64,000 nucleotides of DNA, from positions 558,001 to 622,000 of the forward strand of contig NZ_JAICDG010000001.1 of assembly GCF_022751215.1 (NCBI RefSeq). Direction: 5' to 3'. Under the pieces are notes generated by a model, which searched no databases, had not been told where the DNA came from, and was given only the letters and a program-made list of their open reading frames with translations. The stretch is from Actinomadura terrae (GTDB lineage: Bacteria > Actinomycetota > Actinomycetes > Streptosporangiales > Streptosporangiaceae). Of the stretch, positions 1 to 8,489 are shown one piece after another (within the stretch, counting starts at the first letter, position 1; every line of letters begins with the position of its first letter). The position numbers and the translations under genes are program-made.

Positions 1-414
1 CACAGCAAGTACACCGGGGAGCGTCGCTTCCCGCTGATCGGGCAGAACCTGCACCGCTACTTCTGGCTGGCCGCCGTGCTCATCTCGCTCGTCAACACCT
101 GGGACGCGGTCCGCGCCTTCCACGGTGAGGACGGCGGGTTCGGCATCGGGCTCGGCACGATCATCCTGGTCGCCAACGTGGTGCTGCTCTGGCTGTACAC
201 CCTGTCGTGCCACTCCTGCCGGCACATCGTCGGCGGGCGCTTGAAGAACTTCTCCAAGCACCCGTTCCGGTACCGGATGTGGGGCTGGGTGTCCAAGATC
301 AACCAGCGGCACGGCACGTACGCCCTGATCACGCTGGGCTCGCTGGTGGTGGCCGACCTGTACGTCGCGCTGGTGGCCGGCGGCACCATCTCCGACCCGC
401 GCATCTTCAACTGA
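1..414 (+). CDS. Succinate dehydrogenase membrane anchor, Sdh1-like (3' part)
   Basis: Only the C-terminal 137 residues are inside the window; the start lies upstream. Two hydrophobic segments are visible (around LAAVLISLVNTW and TIILVANVVLLWLYTL), followed by a Cys/His stretch (SCHSCRHIVGG) and a third segment near the C-terminus. Its stop lies 11 nt before the flavoprotein gene. A membrane protein directly preceding this type of flavoprotein is the arrangement of the mycobacterial Sdh1 locus, so it most likely anchors the dehydrogenase and passes electrons to menaquinone. The assignment rests on context and hydrophobicity. The His and Cys residues could take part in haem or quinone binding, but this is inference. 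Confidence 0.75.
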   Translation, partial: HSKYTGERRFPLIGQNLHRYFWLAAVLISLVNTWDAVRAFHGEDGGFGIGLGTIILVANVVLLWLYTLSCHSCRHIVGGRLKNFSKHPFRYRMWGWVSKINQRHGTYALITLGSLVVADLYVALVAGGTISDPRIFN

Positions 415-425
415 GGCCGAGGATC

Positions 426-2525
426 ATGACTGAGATCGAGAGGCACGCCTACGACGTCGTGGTGATCGGCGCCGGCGGCGCCGGGCTGCGGGCGGCGATC
501 GAGGCCCGCCTCCAGGGCAAGAAGACGGCGATCATCTCCAAGTCGCTGTTCGGCAAGGCGCACACGGTGATGGCCGAGGGCGGCGCCGCCGCGGCGATGG
601 GGAACGTCAACCCCAACGACAACTGGCAGGTGCACTTCCGCGACACCATGCGCGGCGGCAAGTTCCTCAACAACTGGCGGATGGCCGAGCTGCACGCCAA
701 GGAGGCGCCCGACCGCGTCTGGGAGCTGGAGCACTGGGGCGCGCTGTTCGACCGCACCAAGGACGGCAAGATCAGCCAGCGGAACTTCGGCGGGCACGAG
801 TACCCGCGGCTGGCGCACGTCGGCGACCGGACCGGCCTGGAGCTGATCCGCACCGCCCAGCAGAAGATCGTGGCGCTCCAGCAGGAGGACCACCGCGAGC
901 ACGGCGACTACGACGCGCGCCTGAAGGTGTGGGCCGAGACGACCGTCACGCGGCTGCTGAAGGACGGCGACCGCATCTGCGGCGCGTTCGCCTACGTCCG
1001 CGAGACCGGGAAGTTCGTGGTGTTCGAGGCGCCCGCGGTGGTGCTCGCCACGGGCGGCATCGGCAAGGCGTTCAAGGTGACGTCGAACTCCTGGGAGTAC
1101 ACCGGCGACGGGCACTCGCTCGCCATGCTCGCGGGCGCGACGCTGCTGAACATGGAGTTCGTGCAGTTCCACCCGACCGGGATGGTGTGGCCGCCGTCCG
1201 TCAAGGGGCTGCTGGTCACCGAGTCGGTGCGCGGCGACCGGGGCGTGCTGAAGAACTCCGGCGGCAAGCGCTTCATGTTCGAGTACATCCCCGAGGTGTT
1301 CAAGTCCCAGTACGCGACCTCCGAGGAGGAGGGCGACCGCTGGTACGACGACCCCGACAACAACCGGCGGCCGCCCGAGCTGCTGCCCCGCGACGAGGTC
1401 GCCCGCGCGATCAACTCCGAGGTCAAGGCCGGGCGCGGATCGCCGCACGGCGGCGTGTTCCTCACCGTCGTCGACCGGATGCCGGGCGGCGCGGCGGAGA
1501 TCGTCCGGCGGCTGCCGTCGATGCACCACCAGTTCAAGGAGCTGGCGGACGTCGACATCACCAAGGAGGCCATGGAGGTCGGCCCGACCTGCCACTACGT
1601 GATGGGCGGCGTCGAGGTCGACCCGGACACGGCGGCTGCGCTCGTGCCGGGCCTGTTCGCCGCGGGCGAGGTCGCGGGCGGCATGCACGGCTCCAACCGG
1701 CTCGGCGGCAACTCGCTGACCGACCTGCTGGTGTTCGGACGGCGCGCCGGGCTCGGCGCCTCGGAGTACGTCGACGAGCTCGCGGAGCGTCCGGTGGTCT
1801 CCGACGAGGTGGTCGCGGCGGCCGAGCGGGAGGCGATGGCCCCGTTCGAGCGCAAGGGCGGGGAGAACCCCTACACCGTCCATGCCGAGCTCCAGCAGAT
1901 GATGAACGACCTGGTCGGCATCATCCGCAAGGAGGAGGAGCTGGCGCAGGCCCTGGAGGGGCTGGAGAAGTTCCGCGAGCGGGTGGCCAATGTCAGCGTC
2001 GAGCCCGTCGCGGTGAACGACGGGCGCGGCTACCACCCCGGCTGGCACCTCGCGCTCGACCTGCGCAACATGCTGCTGGTGTCGGAGGCGATCGCCAAGG
2101 CGGCGCTGGAGCGGCAGGAGAGCCGCGGCGGCCACACCCGCGACGACTACCCGGGGATGTCGCCGGAGTGGCGCAAGGTGAACCTCGTCTGCCGGCTGGC
2201 GGGCGACGCGTCCGCGCCGCGGGTCGAGCTGAGGCGGCAGCCCATGGAGCCCATGCGGGACGACCTGATCGGGCTGTTCGAGATCGACGAGCTGAAGAAG
2301 TACCTCACCGAGGGCGAGCTGCCCGGCGCGGGTGGCGGGCGCGGGGCGGGAGCGGCCGCCGGAGGCGCTGAGAAGGCCGAGGAGGCCGCCGGGGACGCCG
2401 GTCCGGGAGCGGATGCCGCCGAGGGCGGCGACGGCGCGCAGGCGGCGGCTCCGAAGGGCGGCGCCACCGCCGCCGACGCGGCCGGGGACGCCGCCGACGA
2501 GAACAACGAGGAGGGCGGCCGATGA
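426..2525 (+). CDS. sdhA: Succinate dehydrogenase/fumarate reductase flavoprotein subunit, Sdh1-like
   Basis: This is the FAD-carrying catalytic subunit that oxidises succinate to fumarate. The N-terminus has the dinucleotide fold (VVVIGAGGAGLRAAIEA) and FGKAHTVMAEGG, whose His is the expected covalent FAD site. Later landmarks include EFVQFHPTG, a GRGSPHGG active-site loop and HGSNRLGGNSL. It closely resembles the Mycobacterium tuberculosis Sdh1 flavoprotein. ATG 426 is chosen because the homology begins there. At 699 residues it is about 50 longer than that relative: after KKYLTEGELPG the last ~65 residues are a low-complexity Ala/Gly/Glu tail. The stop overlaps the iron-sulfur subunit start by 4 nt, so the two are translationally coupled. 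Confidence 0.95.
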   Translation: MTEIERHAYDVVVIGAGGAGLRAAIEARLQGKKTAIISKSLFGKAHTVMAEGGAAAAMGNVNPNDNWQVHFRDTMRGGKFLNNWRMAELHAKEAPDRVWELEHWGALFDRTKDGKISQRNFGGHEYPRLAHVGDRTGLELIRTAQQKIVALQQEDHREHGDYDARLKVWAETTVTRLLKDGDRICGAFAYVRETGKFVVFEAPAVVLATGGIGKAFKVTSNSWEYTGDGHSLAMLAGATLLNMEFVQFHPTGMVWPPSVKGLLVTESVRGDRGVLKNSGGKRFMFEYIPEVFKSQYATSEEEGDRWYDDPDNNRRPPELLPRDEVARAINSEVKAGRGSPHGGVFLTVVDRMPGGAAEIVRRLPSMHHQFKELADVDITKEAMEVGPTCHYVMGGVEVDPDTAAALVPGLFAAGEVAGGMHGSNRLGGNSLTDLLVFGRRAGLGASEYVDELAERPVVSDEVVAAAEREAMAPFERKGGENPYTVHAELQQMMNDLVGIIRKEEELAQALEGLEKFRERVANVSVEPVAVNDGRGYHPGWHLALDLRNMLLVSEAIAKAALERQESRGGHTRDDYPGMSPEWRKVNLVCRLAGDASAPRVELRRQPMEPMRDDLIGLFEIDELKKYLTEGELPGAGGGRGAGAAAGGAEKAEEAAGDAGPGADAAEGGDGAQAAAPKGGATAADAAGDAADENNEEGGR

Positions 2526-3292
2526 GCTACGAGGCCAGTTTCCGGGTCTGGCGCGGGGACGACGGCGCCGGCGAGCTCAAGGACTACAAGGTCGAGGTGA
2601 ACGAGGGCGAGGTCGTCCTCGACATCATCCACCGGTTGCAGGCCACGCAGGCGCCCGACCTCGCCGTCCGGTGGAACTGCAAGGCGGGCAAGTGCGGGTC
2701 GTGCTCGGCCGAGGTCAACGGCATGCCGCGGCTGATGTGCATGACGCGGATGTCGACGTTCGAGCCGGACGAGACCATCACGGTCACCCCCGTCCGCACG
2801 TTCCCGGTCATCCGCGACCTCGTCACGGACGTGTCGTTCAACTACGAGAAGGCCCAGCAGATCCCCTCGTTCGACCCCGGGGACGTCAAGCCGGGCGAGT
2901 TCCGCATGCAGCAGGTGGACGTCGAGCGCTCGCAGGAGTTCCGCAAGTGCATCGAGTGCTTCCTCTGCAACAACGTCTGCCACGTCATCCGTGACCACGA
3001 GGAGAACAAGCCCGGGTTCGCGGGCCCCCGCTTCCTCATGCGGATCGCTGAGCTGGAGATGCACCCGGCCGACGCGGCCGACCGGCGCGAGATCGCCCAG
3101 CAGGACCACGGCCTCGGCTTCTGCAACATCACCAAGTGCTGCACCGAGGTCTGCCCCGAGCACATCAAGATCACCGACAACGCCCTGATCCCGATGAAGG
3201 AACGGGTGGTGGGCCGCCGGTACGACCCGGTGGTCTGGCTCGGCAGCAAGCTCGGCATCGTCAAGAAGGGCCAGGACACCCCGTCCGCCTGA
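2522..3292 (+). CDS. sdhB: Succinate dehydrogenase iron-sulfur subunit, Sdh1-like
   Basis: This 256-residue subunit carries electrons from FAD to the membrane anchor. The N-terminal ferredoxin domain holds the [2Fe-2S] cysteines in NCKAGKCGSCSAEV plus the later LMC. The C-terminal domain has two further cysteine clusters, CIECFLCNNVC and CNITKCCTEVCPEH, for the [3Fe-4S]/[4Fe-4S] centres. The ATG overlaps the flavoprotein stop as ATGA, and a strong hairpin terminator lies 13 nt after the stop, closing the operon. Length and cysteine spacing are normal for the family. Confidence 0.95.
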   Translation: MSYEASFRVWRGDDGAGELKDYKVEVNEGEVVLDIIHRLQATQAPDLAVRWNCKAGKCGSCSAEVNGMPRLMCMTRMSTFEPDETITVTPVRTFPVIRDLVTDVSFNYEKAQQIPSFDPGDVKPGEFRMQQVDVERSQEFRKCIECFLCNNVCHVIRDHEENKPGFAGPRFLMRIAELEMHPADAADRREIAQQDHGLGFCNITKCCTEVCPEHIKITDNALIPMKERVVGRRYDPVVWLGSKLGIVKKGQDTPSA

Positions 3293-3305
3293 GCCGGAAT
3301 GCAGT

Positions 3306-3340
3306 GAACGCCTCCCGCCGTCCACCGGCGGGAGGCGTTC
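3306..3340 (+). terminator. Hairpin terminator after the Sdh1-like operon
   Basis: A perfect 15-bp inverted repeat (arms 3306-3320 and 3326-3340) surrounds the 5-nt loop TCCAC, right after the sdhB stop. There is no strong U-tract, as is common in actinobacterial terminators. Confidence 0.85.
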
Positions 3341-3414
3341 GTGTCTCCGGGCGCGATGAGTTCTGAAAGGCGGGGGAGTCTCAACACGAAACGACTCGAC
3401 CTCAGGGGGGACCT

Positions 3415-4329
3415 GTGACACGGGCAGAGACGGAGGCGGCGGCGCGGGCGGTGCCCCGGCTCGGGAGCATGCTGCTGGCCAGCACCGACCCCGACCGGCT
3501 GCGCGCCTGGTACGAGAAGGCGTTCGGGCTGACCGCCGACATGGACGGCTTCCTCGACTTCGGCGGGGTGGGCGTCCTCGTGGACGGCCGCGACGACGTG
3601 GCCGACCGCGCGGTCGAGCCCGCGCGGGTGATCCTGAACATGCACGTGCCCGATGCCCGCGCGGTCGTGGCCCACCTCGACTCCATGGACGTGACGTGGC
3701 TGGCGCCGCTGGAGTACCGCGAGGTGGGTTCCTGGTTCGCCACCGCGATCGACCCGGACGGCAACCACGTCCAGATCATCGAACTGACCGAGGTGTACTG
3801 GAGCGGCCGCAGGGAGCGCGCCCAGCGCGCGCGGGTCCTGCGGGGGGCCGAGCGGGAGGAGACGGTGTGGACGCTCGCCGACGCGTCCGCCTCCGGACGC
3901 CTGCCCGCGCAGGACCTGGACCGTGCCCGGCGCTTCTACGCGGACAAGCTCGGCCTGGAGCCGGTGGAGTCCCGTCCGGGCGGCCTGCGCTACGAGACGC
4001 ACGGCGGCGGGTTCTCGCTGTTCCAGTCGGCGGGACGCCCCTCGGGCGACCACACCCAGATCGCGTGGAAGGTAGACGACATCGACGCGGTGGTCACCGA
4101 ACTACGCCGACGCGGAGTGGTCTTCGAGGACGTCGACGCCCTCGGCCTGCACACCGTGAACGGCATCACCGAGGTCGAGGGCAACTACCCGTCCGCAGGT
4201 GGACGAGGCGAACGCGCCGCCTGGTTCCGCGACTCGGAAGGCAACCTGCACGGCGTAGGCCAGGCGATCCACAGCCCACCACCGCACCACGCTCAAAACG
4301 GCGACCTCAGCCGTCACGCGAGTGCGTGA
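3415..4329 (+). CDS. Double VOC (glyoxalase/bleomycin-resistance-fold) domain protein
   Basis: This 304-residue cytosolic protein has two VOC-type halves. The first spans roughly residues 12-120 (SMLLASTDPDRLRAWYEKAFGL to DPDGNHVQIIEL) and the second roughly 145-285 (DLDRARRFYADKLGLEPVES to DSEGNLHGVGQA). The GNHVQIIE segment carries the usual metal-site Glu of the fold. The GTG start follows the strong ribosome site AGGGGGG. VOC proteins include glyoxalases, dioxygenases and drug-sequestering proteins, and the substrate cannot be told from sequence. The last ~20 residues (PPPHHAQNGDLSRHASA) lie beyond the fold and run directly into a structured repeat element, so the C-terminus may have been altered by its arrival. 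Confidence 0.85.
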   Translation: MTRAETEAAARAVPRLGSMLLASTDPDRLRAWYEKAFGLTADMDGFLDFGGVGVLVDGRDDVADRAVEPARVILNMHVPDARAVVAHLDSMDVTWLAPLEYREVGSWFATAIDPDGNHVQIIELTEVYWSGRRERAQRARVLRGAEREETVWTLADASASGRLPAQDLDRARRFYADKLGLEPVESRPGGLRYETHGGGFSLFQSAGRPSGDHTQIAWKVDDIDAVVTELRRRGVVFEDVDALGLHTVNGITEVEGNYPSAGGRGERAAWFRDSEGNLHGVGQAIHSPPPHHAQNGDLSRHASA

Positions 4330-4330
4330 C
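4313..4330 (+). terminator. Small hairpin over the VOC gene stop codon
   Basis: GTCACGC (4313-4319) pairs with GCGTGAC (4324-4330) across GAGT. It includes the stop codon of the VOC gene and lies directly before the two-hairpin repeat element, so it could contribute to termination. This is inference from structure only. Confidence 0.4.
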
Positions 4331-4334
4331 CTGA

Positions 4335-4437
4335 CCGGTGGGGCGACGCCGAAGGCGAGCCCCACCGGGAAGATCGCGAAGCGATTGCGCACTCGCACAA
4401 GATCGGTCAGCGTGCGAGCCGCCAGGCGAGCACGCTG
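4335..4437 (+). repeat. Dispersed two-hairpin element, copy 1
   Basis: The element has three parts. Hairpin A (4335-4368) has a 10-bp stem CCGGTGGGGC/GCCCCACCGG with an inner CGCC-GAA-GGCG helix. A mini-hairpin ATCGC-GAA-GCGAT lies at 4373-4385. After a ~22-nt spacer, hairpin B (4408-4437) has stem CAGCGTGC/GCACGCTG around the 14-nt loop GAGCCGCCAGGCGA. A second copy lies inverted at 23843-23946. The A segments are nearly identical and the B loop is identical, but the B stem differs through compensatory changes. Together with the iteron-like repeats that follow, this fills most of the gene-free stretch 4330-4694. Confidence 0.8.
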
Positions 4438-4443
4438 GGCCGA

Positions 4444-4491
4444 GCTTGCAGAGAACGCAGCTTGCAGTGAACACAGATTGCATAACGGGCG
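4444..4491. repeat. Three 16-bp iteron-like direct repeats
   Basis: The units GCTTGCAGAGAACGCA, GCTTGCAGTGAACACA and GATTGCATAACGGGCG lie head to tail. The first two differ at only two positions and the third keeps the TTGCA core. They sit about 200 bp upstream of the Crp-family regulator gene and could be a regulator-binding array. Their function is unknown. The rest of the gap up to 4680 shows nothing recognisable. Confidence 0.6.
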
Positions 4492-4694
4492 GCGTGCCCC
4501 CGAACCGCCGCCCGCCGTACCGCCGTTCCCCATGAACGCCGTGGACGCTGTGCCGCCGTGCGGCCGCACAGGCCCGGCCCAACACTGGTGCACCGTCGGC
4601 ACGGGCGTATAGGGAGAAATACACACAACGCGTAATCCATTCGTGATTCGCCTTCGGGTGCCACCTGAACATCCGTTCCGTTTAGCGTGGTGGC

Positions 4695-5402
4695 ATGACC
4701 GCCCTCGAACCGGGCTCGTTCCTGGCCGAACTCACCCCGGCGGAACGCGCCGACCTTGAAGCGCGTGGCCGCGTCCGCGACTTCGATCCAGGGGAGACCC
4801 TGTTCACCGAGGGGGAGCGGTCGAGCTGGGTCGCCGTCCTGCTCAAGGGGCGGGCCAAGGCGTTCTCCTACCGCGAGCACGGCGGCGAGGCGCTGCTCGC
4901 GGTGCGCGGGCCGGGCGCGCTGCTGGGCGAGGTCGCCGCGATCGACGGGCTGCCTCGTTCGGCGACGGTGGCGGCGATGGAACCGGCGCAGGTGCTCGCG
5001 GTGACGGCCGAGGAGTTCAGGGCGTTCCTCCAGGCGCACGGGCGCGTGTCCATCCTCATCATGCGGATGCTGTGCCAGCGCTGGCGCGACGCCGACCGCA
5101 AGCGGGTGGAGTTCGGCATGTTCGACGCCACCGGACGCGTCGCGCAGCGGCTGGTGGAGCTGGCCGAGCGGTTCGGCGTGCCCTACGACCGTGTCCCGGC
5201 TGCTAACGCGAACGCTGGCGGCACGCAGAGCGTCCGCATCACGCTCAACCTGTCGCAGGAGGAGCTGGCGGGCTGGGTCGGCGCGTCGCGGGAGGCGGTC
5301 AGCAAGGCGCTGCGCACGCTGCGGCGGCGCGGCTGGATCGAGACGGGGCGGCGGCGCGTCATCGTCCATGACCTCCAGGCCCTCAAGCGGCACGCGAAGT
5401 GA
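4695..5402 (+). CDS. Crp/Fnr-family transcriptional regulator
   Basis: This is a 235-residue DNA-binding regulator. Residues 1-115 form a cyclic-nucleotide-binding-type beta roll (FDPGETLFTEGERSSWVAVLLKG, GPGALLGEVAAIDGLPRSATV). A dimerisation helix follows, and the C-terminal winged helix contains the recognition motif LSQEELAGWVGASREAVSKALRTL. There are no Fnr-type cysteines at the N-terminus, so an iron-sulfur sensor is unlikely; whether it binds cAMP is unclear. A TAGCGT box 6 nt before the ATG suggests a leaderless transcript. The gene stands alone, with iteron-like repeats about 200 bp upstream. Confidence 0.9.
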   Translation: MTALEPGSFLAELTPAERADLEARGRVRDFDPGETLFTEGERSSWVAVLLKGRAKAFSYREHGGEALLAVRGPGALLGEVAAIDGLPRSATVAAMEPAQVLAVTAEEFRAFLQAHGRVSILIMRMLCQRWRDADRKRVEFGMFDATGRVAQRLVELAERFGVPYDRVPAANANAGGTQSVRITLNLSQEELAGWVGASREAVSKALRTLRRRGWIETGRRRVIVHDLQALKRHAK

Positions 5403-5500
5403 GCACCGCCCGCGCCGGGGAGCGCGGCGCACGCCGCTGAACTGGCTGGACGGGCGCCCGCCCGCGAGCGCGCGCGGCCGTGACCCGTACCCTGTGCAGG

Positions 5501-6502
5501 ATGCAGTTGCAGCAGCTCGCCTACTTCGTCGCGGTCGCGGACGTACGCCACTTCACCCAGGCCGCCGAACTGCTGCGCGTCGCCCAGCCGTCGCTGTCCA
5601 AGCAGATCCGCGCGCTGGAGAGCGAGCTGAACGTCTCGCTGTTCAGCCGCGCGCGCGGGAACATCACGTTGACGCCCGCCGGTGAGACGCTGTTGCCGCT
5701 GGCCAAGCGCATACTGGCCGACGTCGACACCGCGCGCGTGGAGGTGCAGGAGCTGGCCGGGCTGCGGCGCGGGCGGGTGCGGCTGGGCGCGACGCCGTCC
5801 CTGTGCGCGGGGCTGCTGGCCGACGTCCTGCGCCGGTTCCACGACGCCTACCCCGGTATCCAGCTGATGGTGGAGGAGGGCGGTTCGCGCGACCTCGTCC
5901 GGGAGCTGACGCGCGGTTCGCTGGACCTGGCCCTCGTGATCCTGCCTCTCCACGGGGACGCGCCGCTGGACACCACCCCGATACTGCGCGAGCACCTGGT
6001 GGTCGCCTCCCCGGCGGGGCAGGGGGCGGCGGAGCGGCCGTCCAGGGCGGCGCACATGCCGCGCCGGTCGCATCTGCGCATCGAGGACCTGCGGAACCGT
6101 CCGCTGGTGATGTTCCGTTCGGGGTACGACCTGCGCGAGGCGACGATCAGCGCGTGCAGGACGGCCGGGTTCGAGCCCAAGTTCGCCGTGGAGGGCGGCG
6201 AGATGGACGCCGTGCTGCGGTTCGTCGAGGCGGGGCTCGGCATAGCGGTGGTCCCCAGCATGGTTCTGGCCGGACGCCCCGGCCTGCGCGGAACCCCGCT
6301 CGTCCTGGACGAGTCGGACGACCCCCCGCGGCGCGGCCACCACGGCCCCGGCCTGCTGCGGACGATCGCCCTGGCCCACCGCAAGGACGTCGACCTGACC
6401 CACGCCGCGCGCGCGTTCCAGGACACCCTGGAGACGTTCCTCGTCGAGGCCGGGCTGGAGGGCAGCCTCCCGGCCGGGGTGGAGAACCTCGTGGACGCCT
6501 GA
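5501..6502 (+). CDS. LysR-family transcriptional regulator
   Basis: This 333-residue regulator starts with the typical winged helix (MQLQQLAYFVAVADVRHFTQ, RVAQPSLSKQIRALESEL), followed by a periplasmic-binding-protein-like effector domain from about residue 90. ATG 5501 is preferred over an in-frame GTG at 5480 because LysR proteins begin at MQLQQL. A TACCCT -10-like box ends 7 nt before it, suggesting leaderless transcription. It converges with the MFS gene downstream, which it may or may not control. The inducer is unknown. The inserted Arg/Pro-rich segment AAERPSRAAHMPRRSH within the effector domain is unusual. Confidence 0.9.
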   Translation: MQLQQLAYFVAVADVRHFTQAAELLRVAQPSLSKQIRALESELNVSLFSRARGNITLTPAGETLLPLAKRILADVDTARVEVQELAGLRRGRVRLGATPSLCAGLLADVLRRFHDAYPGIQLMVEEGGSRDLVRELTRGSLDLALVILPLHGDAPLDTTPILREHLVVASPAGQGAAERPSRAAHMPRRSHLRIEDLRNRPLVMFRSGYDLREATISACRTAGFEPKFAVEGGEMDAVLRFVEAGLGIAVVPSMVLAGRPGLRGTPLVLDESDDPPRRGHHGPGLLRTIALAHRKDVDLTHAARAFQDTLETFLVEAGLEGSLPAGVENLVDA

Positions 6503-6512
6503 GGGCCGGAAG

Positions 6513-7775
6513 TCAGGCGCTGCTCGGCTCGGGCACCTTGGGACGTTCCACCGAGGCGGGACGTCCGATCGACATCGACATCCCGGCGGCGAACAGGCAC
6601 AGCACCCCCGCGCCCCACCACGCCAGCGTGTACGAGCCGAGCGAGGTGCGGATCAGGCCCGCGAGCGCGGCAGCGGCGGCGGCGCCGAGCTGGTGCGAGG
6701 CGAACACCCAGCCGAACACGATCGTCCCGGCGGACGGCCCGAACACCTCCCGGGCCAGCGCGATCGTGGGCGGGACCGTCGCGACCCAGTCCAGCCCATA
6801 GAAGATGACGAACACCAGCATGCTCGGATGCGGCGAGTCGGCGAACAGCACCGGCAGCGTGAGCAGCGACAGCCCGCGCAGGGCGTAGTACCAGGCCAGC
6901 AGCACGCGGCTGTCGAGCCGGTCGGTGAGCCAGCCGGACGCGATCGTCCCGACGATGTCGAACACCCCGACGAGCGCGAGCAGGCTCGCCGCCGTCGTCT
7001 CGTGCATGCCGTGGTCGTGCGCGGCGGGGATGAAGTGGGTGCCGACGAGCCCGTTGGTGGACGCGCCACAGATGAAGAACCCGCCCGCGAGCAGCCAGAA
7101 CGCCTTCGTCCGGCACGCGCTGGAGAGCGCGCGCAGCGCCCGGCGCGCTGCGTCGCCGGAGGGCGGCGGGGCGGGCTCCTCGACAGTGGCGCCGTAGGGC
7201 AGCAGGCCGACGTCCGACGGGCGCTCGCGCAGGACGAGCACGACCAGCGGCACCACGACCAGCGCGGCGCCCGCCACCGTGAGCGACGCCGACCGCCAGC
7301 CGGACTCGTCCACGAGCCACGCCAGCAGCGGCAGGAAGACCAACTGCCCGGCGGCGCCGCCCGCGGTCAGGACGCCGACGACGAGGCCGCGGTGCCGCGT
7401 GAACCAGCGGTTCACGACCGTCGCCGCGAACACCATCGCCATCGACCCGGTGCCGAGCCCGACCAGCACGCCCCAGCACAGGACGAGCTGCCAGCTCGCG
7501 GACATGAACACGGTCAACCCGCTGCCCAGCGCGACGAGCGTGAGCGCGAGGGCGGTGACGCGGCGGACGCCGAAGCGGTCCATCAGGGCGGCCGCGAACG
7601 GCGCGGTCAGGCCGTACAGGACGAGGTTGACCGACACGGCCGCCGAGGTCGTGGCGCGCGACCAGCCGAACTCGTCCTGGAGCGGGACCATGAGGACGCC
7701 GGGCGTCGCCCGGAACCCCGCCGCGCCGACGAGCGCCACGAACGCGACCGCCGCCACCGGCCAGGCACGATGCAT
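6513..7775 (-). CDS. MFS transporter, monocarboxylate/oxalate-carrier-like
   Basis: This 420-residue membrane protein has about 12 hydrophobic segments in two bundles, separated by a cytoplasmic loop around VEEPAPPPSGDAARRAL. Features such as FGWSRATTSAAVSVNLVLYG and a LMDRFGVRRV loop resemble the MCT/OFA-type branch of the major facilitator superfamily, which often carries small organic acids. The substrate is not determinable. ATG 7775 is preferred to GTG 7793 because a CAGAAT box lies 7 nt upstream of it, consistent with leaderless transcription. It converges on the LysR gene, with only 10 nt between the stops. Confidence 0.85.
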   Translation of the reverse strand: MHRAWPVAAVAFVALVGAAGFRATPGVLMVPLQDEFGWSRATTSAAVSVNLVLYGLTAPFAAALMDRFGVRRVTALALTLVALGSGLTVFMSASWQLVLCWGVLVGLGTGSMAMVFAATVVNRWFTRHRGLVVGVLTAGGAAGQLVFLPLLAWLVDESGWRSASLTVAGAALVVVPLVVLVLRERPSDVGLLPYGATVEEPAPPPSGDAARRALRALSSACRTKAFWLLAGGFFICGASTNGLVGTHFIPAAHDHGMHETTAASLLALVGVFDIVGTIASGWLTDRLDSRVLLAWYYALRGLSLLTLPVLFADSPHPSMLVFVIFYGLDWVATVPPTIALAREVFGPSAGTIVFGWVFASHQLGAAAAAALAGLIRTSLGSYTLAWWGAGVLCLFAAGMSMSIGRPASVERPKVPEPSSA

Positions 7776-7951
7776 ACGGGTGATTCTGGACACCGGACCA
7801 CTGTGCGCGCGCCGCCCGCCGGAGCGACAGGGGCGAGATCGCCAATGTCCGGAAAGATCCGGCCAACCGCACCCTCCGCCCCGGGTCGTCCCCGATGATC
7901 GGCTCCGCGATGTACGGTTCTCGAAACGGGACGGGCGGGGGGAGGGCAGGC

Positions 7952-8407
7952 GTGCGCGACCGCACCGCTCGGCAGCGCCGCCTGCTGATGCTGCTCGCGG
8001 GCTTCTTCGGCTTCGCCGTCACCGCCACGCTCTCGATCGTCCCCGGCTCCGGCGTCGCCGAGGTCATCCGCGCGGGCACGGCGGCGGCCGCGAACAGCGC
8101 CGGGAACCGGGAGGCGGCGGGGAGGTCCGCCGCCCTGAACCGCGACCGGCGTCCGGCGGCGGTCTGGCAGCGGCTCGCCACCGTGGACGCGGCGCACTTC
8201 TGGCGCCAGGCGGACGCGTTCTCCCACCACCTCCAGTACGGGTCGTCCCCGGACGCGTCGCAGCACGCCGTCCTGCACTCGGACGTCACCGTCCCCGACC
8301 TCGGCCTGCACCGCGCCGACGTCACGCCGACGCGCGTGGCGGTGCCGCAGTCGATTCACCTCGGCGCGGTCAAGGTCCGAGGGCCTCCGTCCGGCACGGG
8401 TTCCTGA
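7952..8407 (+). CDS. Hypothetical membrane-anchored or secreted protein
   Basis: The family is not recognised. The 151-residue product has a basic N-terminus, one hydrophobic segment (LLMLLAGFFGFAVTATLSIV) that could be a signal anchor, and then a polar Ala/Arg-rich region with no known motif. GTG 7952 is chosen because a GGGGGGAGGG ribosome site lies 5-8 nt upstream; an in-frame upstream ATG at 7895 has no such site. It lies between the divergent MFS gene and secY and has no clear functional link to either. Confidence 0.6.
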   Translation: MRDRTARQRRLLMLLAGFFGFAVTATLSIVPGSGVAEVIRAGTAAAANSAGNREAAGRSAALNRDRRPAAVWQRLATVDAAHFWRQADAFSHHLQYGSSPDASQHAVLHSDVTVPDLGLHRADVTPTRVAVPQSIHLGAVKVRGPPSGTGS

Positions 8408-8489
8408 CGCTCACAGTCATCTGCCGCGGTGTCCCCGCGGGCACTGCGGCGTACCCGTACGGAGGCTTGTCATCAACCGCATCGCCTTG

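Noticed and set aside
57..2135. Very long open frames antisense to sdhA and to most other genes
   Set aside because: In DNA with more than 70 percent GC the opposite strand stays open by codon bias. These frames have Arg/Pro/Ala/His-rich translations, no ribosome sites and no recognisable domain, while the other strand encodes clear enzymes.
4444..4491. Start of a CRISPR array
   Set aside because: The units are contiguous without spacers, only 16 bp long and diverge after the second unit; no cas genes are near.
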